NCBI GenBank assembly: GCA_903932565.1 | Contig: CAIZGQ010000704.1 | Location: 1-6,991, forward strand | DNA: 6,991 bases | DNA from: an uncultured Hyphomicrobiales bacterium | Lineage (GTDB): Bacteria; Pseudomonadota; Alphaproteobacteria; Rhizobiales; Beijerinckiaceae | Reading direction: 5' to 3' | Part shown: in pieces, positions 6,246-6,991 of the stretch | Layout: every line of letters starts with the position of its first letter | Position numbering within the stretch: position 1 is the stretch's first letter | Translations under genes and position numbers: made by a program | Notes under the pieces: generated by a model | What the model was told of the DNA's origin: nothing | Databases searched by the model: none | Seen by the model: only the letters and a program-made list of their open reading frames with translations

Positions 6246-6991
6246 CTATCCGACACTGCCTTCGAGGCTGACGGAAATGAGTTTCTGCGCCTCGACAGCA
6301 AATTCCATCGGCAGCTGCTGCAGCACATCGCGCACAAAACCGTTGACGATCAGCGCAGTCGCTTCTTCCTGCGTCAGCCCGCGCTGCATGCAGTAAAACA
6401 GTTGGTCGTCAGAGATTTTGGACGTCGTGGCTTCGTGTTCGAAGACGGCGCTGGCGTTGCGCGTCTCGATGTAGGGAACCGTATGCGCGCCGCACGAATC
6501 GCCGATCAGCAGCGAGTCGCAGTTTGTAAAGTTGCGCGCACCGCTGGCTTTGCGATGTGCAAAGACCTGCCCACGATAGGTGTTGCTCGAATGGCCCGCA
6601 GAGATGCCCTTCGAGATGATGCGGCTCGACGTGTTTTTGCCGAGATGCAGCATCTTCGTGCCGCTATCGACCTGCTGATAGCCGTTCGAAATGGCGATTG
6701 AGTAAAACTCGCCACGCGAGTCGTCGCCGCGTAGGATGCAGCTCGGGTATTTCCACGTGATCGCAGAGCCCGTCTCAACTTGCGTCCAAGAAATCTTCGA
6801 GCGCGCCCCGCGACAATCGCCGCGTTTCGTCACAAAGTTGTAAATGCCGCCCCGACCTTCCGCGTCGCCGGGATACCAGTTCTGCACGGTCGAGTACGTG
6901 ATTTCGGAATCTTCGAGCGCGACCAACTCGACCACGGCCGCGTGAAGCTGGTTTTCGTCGCGCTTGGGCGCCGTGCAGCCCTCCAAATAGC
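6246..6991 (-). CDS. sufB: Fe-S cluster assembly scaffold SufB (5' end outside window)
   Basis: The C-terminal half of SufB (about 248 of roughly 490 residues), the main scaffold of the SufBC2D complex, on which clusters form. The reading frame is open to the right edge, so the true start is outside. Visible: YLEGCTAPKRDENQLHAAVV; the beta-helix core with YSTVQNWYPGD and RSKISWTQVETGSAITWKYPS; then NCDSLLIGDSCGAHTVPYIE and FEHEATTSKISDDQLFYCMQRGL. The Cys codon at 6519-6521 aligns with E. coli SufB Cys405 and the Glu codon at 6432-6434 with Glu434, both needed for assembly. The end, EFAVEAQKLISVSLEGSVG, is the family C-terminus. It is the first gene of the operon in view; upstream regulators such as an Rrf2-type gene, if any, are outside. 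Confidence 0.97.
   Translation of the reverse strand, partial: YLEGCTAPKRDENQLHAAVVELVALEDSEITYSTVQNWYPGDAEGRGGIYNFVTKRGDCRGARSKISWTQVETGSAITWKYPSCILRGDDSRGEFYSIAISNGYQQVDSGTKMLHLGKNTSSRIISKGISAGHSSNTYRGQVFAHRKASGARNFTNCDSLLIGDSCGAHTVPYIETRNASAVFEHEATTSKISDDQLFYCMQRGLTQEEATALIVNGFVRDVLQQLPMEFAVEAQKLISVSLEGSVG

Noticed and set aside
6182..6337. Upstream extension of sufC to an ATG at 6337
   Set aside because: It would overlap sufB by about 90 nt and adds Arg/Ser/Cys-rich residues without homology; SufC proteins start at MLEIKDLHV.
1..6991. CRISPR array, insertion sequence, phage or defence genes, tRNA or rRNA
   Set aside because: No regularly spaced repeats, transposase motifs, terminal repeats or structural RNA signatures were seen; codon usage looks uniform across the genes.

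Overview
The window looks like chromosomal DNA of an alphaproteobacterium, possibly of the Hyphomicrobiales. Two things point there: a NtrY-type membrane sensor kinase and a SUF operon in the order sufB-sufC-sufD-sufS-DUF59-sufA. All real genes are on the minus strand, so the window reads right to left. Nearly every plus-strand ORF is an antisense shadow of a GC-rich gene.

Right to middle (6991 to 1959): the SUF iron-sulfur cluster assembly operon. The C-terminal half of SufB enters from the right edge. It is followed by SufC (ATPase), SufD (scaffold partner), SufS (cysteine desulfurase), a DUF59/MIP18-family protein (SufT-like) and SufA (A-type carrier). SufS takes sulfur from cysteine and SufBC2D builds the cluster using ATP. 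SufA, probably helped by the DUF59 protein, passes it to apo-proteins. The middle of the operon is tightly packed. sufD and sufS overlap by ATGA, and the sufT ribosome-binding site overlaps the sufS stop. sufC and sufD are bridged by an 8-codon mini-ORF. Looser joints lie between sufB and sufC (64 nt) and between sufT and sufA (103 nt, with a hairpin next to the sufA ribosome-binding site). The catalytic residues expected in each visible enzyme are present.

Middle (1678 to 1958): 281 nt with no convincing gene. Near sufA it has a GC-rich inverted repeat followed by a short T-run, a possible weak terminator. Next comes a series of short perfect palindromes centred near 1888, 1859, 1840 and 1820. 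The last is CAA-N5-TTG, which matches the motif I recall for NtrX. Two of them overlap a candidate ntrY promoter, which suggests autoregulation by the NtrYX system.

Left (1 to 1677): the first 559 codons of ntrY: four membrane segments, a large periplasmic loop, HAMP, PAS and the phosphoacceptor His box. The ATPase domain, and probably ntrX, lie past the left edge. No ntrBC genes precede ntrY, unlike the common alphaproteobacterial layout.

I see no mobile element, CRISPR array, tRNA or rRNA, and no sign of a wholly new system. The most useful leads are the regulatory structures between genes.
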